Positions 6,148 to 6,906 of a stretch of DNA of 6,906 nucleotides are shown here, one piece after another. The notes under the pieces are model-generated. The model made no database searches. It worked only from the letters and a program-made list of their open reading frames with translations, and was not told the DNA's origin. Numbering within the stretch: the stretch's first letter is position 1; each line of letters begins with the position of its first letter. Source of the DNA: Oscillospiraceae bacterium (GTDB lineage Bacteria > Bacillota_A > Clostridia > Oscillospirales > Oscillospiraceae); NCBI GenBank assembly GCA_016302015.1, contig JAEDOJ010000079.1:1-6906 (forward strand), written 5' to 3'. Position numbers and translations under genes: made by a program.

Positions 6148-6267
6148 AATACCAAGATGTTCGGCGGCGGCGGTCACTGGCTTCGACGCCATACTGAGGC
6201 TTCCCTGCGTTGCGGGGCTCCCAGACAACGGAGAAGTCGCTGACCTCTTGGTATTTTTATTTTTCTT
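6148..6267 (+). ncRNA. structured small RNA, paralogue of antitoxin RNA 1
   Basis: The predicted RNA of about 110 to 120 bases is closed by a perfect 10-bp stem, AATACCAAGA (6148-6157) with TCTTGGTATT (6246-6255), running into a U-rich tail (TTTTTATTTTTCTT). Inside are GGTCA/TGACC (6172-6176 with 6241-6245), a TGGC/GCCA hairpin with a TTCGAC loop, a CCCTGC/GCGGGG hairpin with a 3-base loop, and CTCC/GGAG. Its 5' end shares three sequence blocks with antitoxin RNA 1, and both RNAs have a similar predicted length. It can therefore pair with the toxin mRNA 3' end in trans. It may equally be an orphan antitoxin of a lost second toxin. It matches no RNA family I recognise. Confidence 0.6.
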
Positions 6268-6273
6268 GGACGC

Positions 6274-6300
6274 AACGTCACCTTTGCGGGTGGCGTTTTT
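6274..6300 (+). terminator. second intrinsic terminator after the small RNA
   Basis: AACGTCACC (6274-6282) pairs with GGTGGCGTT (6289-6297), nine pairs including one G-U, with a 6-base loop. A five-U run at 6296-6300 follows. It backs up the U-rich end of the small RNA about 10 to 30 bases upstream and would protect the convergent minus-strand genes from read-through. Confidence 0.7.
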
Positions 6301-6330
6301 CTTGTCCTTCATGGAGAACTTCCTGCGATC

Positions 6331-6414
6331 CTAAAGGAGAAAATCTCTATAGGATTTTGCATTGTCATAGGCGTCCTCGCCATCGTACAACGGAAGCTTT
6401 TCCAGGTCTTCCAT
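6331..6414 (-). CDS. possible 27-residue peptide or frameshifted tail of the upstream small gene
   Basis: The peptide starts MEDLEKLPLYDGEDAYDNAK and ends YRDFLL, then TAG. It is acidic and looks coding, and the same frame is open upstream to about 6440 (reading VSEDLSRAF before the Met), just where the 47-residue gene ends in another frame. The ATG at 6414 has no good ribosome binding site (GAGGA is 16 bases away). It could be a weakly translated second cistron, or the C-terminal part of a longer ancestral protein whose frame was broken near 6440. I recognise no family. Confidence 0.3.
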   Translation of the reverse strand: MEDLEKLPLYDGEDAYDNAKSYRDFLL

Positions 6415-6437
6415 AAATGCTCTGGAAAGGTCCTCGC

Positions 6438-6581
6438 TTACAGCCCTTCGAGGAAGTCCTTGATGTCCTCGTCTGCCTTCGGGAGCTCCCCAAGCCCGCC
6501 CTTTCTGAGCGTTTCTACTAAACTCTCCGTATCCGGGAACTCCTTCAGCCACTCCTCGATCCACTCGGTTGCCGTCTGCAT
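6438..6581 (-). CDS. 47-residue hypothetical acidic protein
   Basis: The protein starts MQTATEWIEEWLKEFPDTES and ends DEDIKDFLEGL. It is hydrophilic, acidic and probably helical at both ends, with no membrane segment or signal peptide. I chose the ATG at 6581 because GGAGGTG (6594-6588) sits 8 bases before it; an earlier in-frame ATG at 6635 lies inside the -35 box and cannot be used. A perfect TTGACA-17-TATAAT promoter (6635-6607) puts the mRNA start near 6600, a leader of about 19 bases. Such signals argue strongly that it is expressed. The transcript would run toward and converge with the second antitoxin-like RNA. I do not recognise the family; a role as partner or regulator in the neighbouring toxin-antitoxin module is only conjecture from position. 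Confidence 0.6.
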   Translation of the reverse strand: MQTATEWIEEWLKEFPDTESLVETLRKGGLGELPKADEDIKDFLEGL

Positions 6582-6606
6582 ATAAGACACCTCCACTCTC
6601 GTTATT

Positions 6607-6635
6607 ATTATAGTTCTGATCTTCGGCGTTGTCAA
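6607..6635 (-). promoter_or_regulatory. perfect consensus sigma-A promoter of the 47-residue gene
   Basis: On the minus strand TTGACA (6635-6630), exactly 17 bases and TATAAT (6612-6607) match the consensus fully. The start is near 6600. It is the strongest promoter in the window by match, striking for a gene of 47 codons. Confidence 0.85.
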
Positions 6636-6665
6636 TATTCAGCTGTGTTGATGCCTTCGCATCGG

Positions 6666-6706
6666 GCAGAAAGGGGAGAGATTCAAGCAGAAAGGGGAGA
6701 GATTCA
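6666..6706. repeat. 20-bp tandem direct repeat
   Basis: The unit begins GCAGAAAGGGG and ends AGAGATTCA. It occurs identically at 6666-6685 and 6687-6706, a 21-base period of about two helical turns. It lies between the divergent promoters at 6635 (leftward) and 6710 (rightward, tRNA-Ser), with its right end four bases before the tRNA -35 box, so it could be an operator or a replication-slippage duplication. Confidence 0.85.
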
Positions 6707-6709
6707 CTC

Positions 6710-6738
6710 TTGATTTTTTTCGCTCTGCTTGCTATAAT
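6710..6738 (+). promoter_or_regulatory. promoter of tRNA-Ser
   Basis: TTGATT (6710-6715), a 17-base spacer and TATAAT (6733-6738) with TGC before it form an extended -10. The start near 6745 leaves an 80-base leader before the tRNA, including a short hairpin at 6749-6769 (ATGGAT/ATCCAT core) of unknown role. Confidence 0.75.
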
Positions 6739-6824
6739 GATATCTGCTGGATGGATCGCAATCCATTCCCGTCCGTTTTCGCCCCTGAACTCTCGGAGGA
6801 GAAAAGCGAACGGTAAATGCACAT

Positions 6825-6906
6825 GGAGCGGTATCGAAGTGGTTATAACGGCCCTGACTCGAAATCAGGTGTACCGGCAACGGTACCGTGGGTTCGAATC
6901 CCACCC
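6825..6906 (+). tRNA. tRNA-Ser(CGA), 3' end outside window
   Basis: The 5' acceptor strand is GGAGCGG. The anticodon stem CCTGA/TCAGG encloses CTCGAAA, giving anticodon CGA, which reads UCG. A long class II variable arm (TACCG, GCAA, CGGTA) and the T arm GTGGG/CCCAC with TTCGAAT follow. The window ends after the first two bases of the 3' acceptor strand; about five more acceptor bases, the discriminator and CCA should follow. The long variable arm rules out Ala, Arg and other class I identities. Confidence 0.95.

Larger units (their letters stand above)
5992..6177. repeat. diverged inverted repeat joining the 5' regions of the two antitoxin-like RNAs
   Basis: Reading the minus strand from 6015 to 5992 and the plus strand from 6151 to 6177 gives the same three blocks in the same order: ACCAAGA, GGCGGC and GCGGTCAC (21 identical bases). 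They differ by one T/G substitution and by a GC versus TGTTC spacer. The arms are 135 bases apart, each just downstream of an outward-facing promoter. This suggests an inverted duplication of an antitoxin gene start. Confidence 0.7.

Noticed and set aside
6064..6312. 82-codon minus-strand frame (MKDKKNATRK...) with AGGAAG six bases before its ATG
   Set aside because: It is opposite the whole second small RNA, and its Lys/Asn-rich part is just the reverse of the U-rich end and terminator of that RNA. The rest is low-complexity Ser/Ala/Pro. It is not impossible, but the RNA with its promoter, closing stem and terminator explains the sequence better.
6113..6334. 73-codon plus-strand frame with a Phe/Leu-rich hydrophobic end
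   Set aside because: It would start inside the -35 box of the small-RNA promoter, and the hydrophobic end is a reading of U-rich terminator sequence.
6704..6904. 66-codon minus-strand frame starting MGFEPTV
   Set aside because: MGFEPTV is the well-known spurious translation of the antisense of a tRNA T arm; it overlaps tRNA-Ser.
1..6906. CRISPR array or insertion sequence
   Set aside because: There is no regularly spaced repeat with three or more units and no transposase frame or terminal inverted repeats. The only exact tandem repeats have two units.

Overview
The window looks like a chromosomal segment from a Gram-positive anaerobe of the class Clostridia, possibly the Oscillospirales. 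The evidence is AddA-type (not RecB-type) recombination machinery, strong GGAGG-type ribosome binding sites, sigma-A promoters with extended -10 boxes, and an XdhC-family protein typical of purine- or molybdopterin-metabolising gut Clostridia. The family calls rest on sequence motifs; the taxonomic placement is inference.

Left part (1-5082): a tightly packed plus-strand gene run. It holds the 3' nine-tenths of addA (helicase-nuclease), then after 55 bases an XdhC/CoxI-family molybdenum-enzyme accessory protein. A class I SAM-dependent methyltransferase follows, whose start overlaps the XdhC stop (ATGA). I see no terminator inside the run. A tRNA-Val(CAC) gene comes next, with its own promoter and a very strong intrinsic terminator (5092-5246).

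Right part (about 5250-6710): a gene-poor accessory stretch between tRNA-Val and tRNA-Ser that long open frames do not explain. Its core is a candidate type I toxin-antitoxin locus. A 28-residue membrane peptide (5840-5926, plus strand) has a ribosome binding site that can be locked in a perfect 7-bp leader hairpin. A convergent antisense RNA is read from a well-formed minus-strand promoter at 6056-6028. Back-to-back with that promoter is a second strong promoter (6113-6141, plus strand) that drives a roughly 110-base structured RNA. The 5' region of this second RNA nearly repeats that of the antitoxin: 21 identical bases in three blocks, separated by one substitution and a 3-base indel. The layout is therefore toxin> <antitoxin-1 antitoxin-2>, with no intact second toxin facing the second RNA.

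Flanking this core are a small minus-strand gene broken by an in-frame UGA (5476-5694) and a 47-codon minus-strand gene (6438-6581) behind a perfect TTGACA-17-TATAAT promoter. A 20-bp tandem repeat (6666-6706) and the promoter and 5' part of tRNA-Ser(CGA) close the window at its right edge. I see no integrase or transposase, but the tRNA-bounded setting and the decayed small genes suggest a remnant of mobile or plasmid-addiction DNA.
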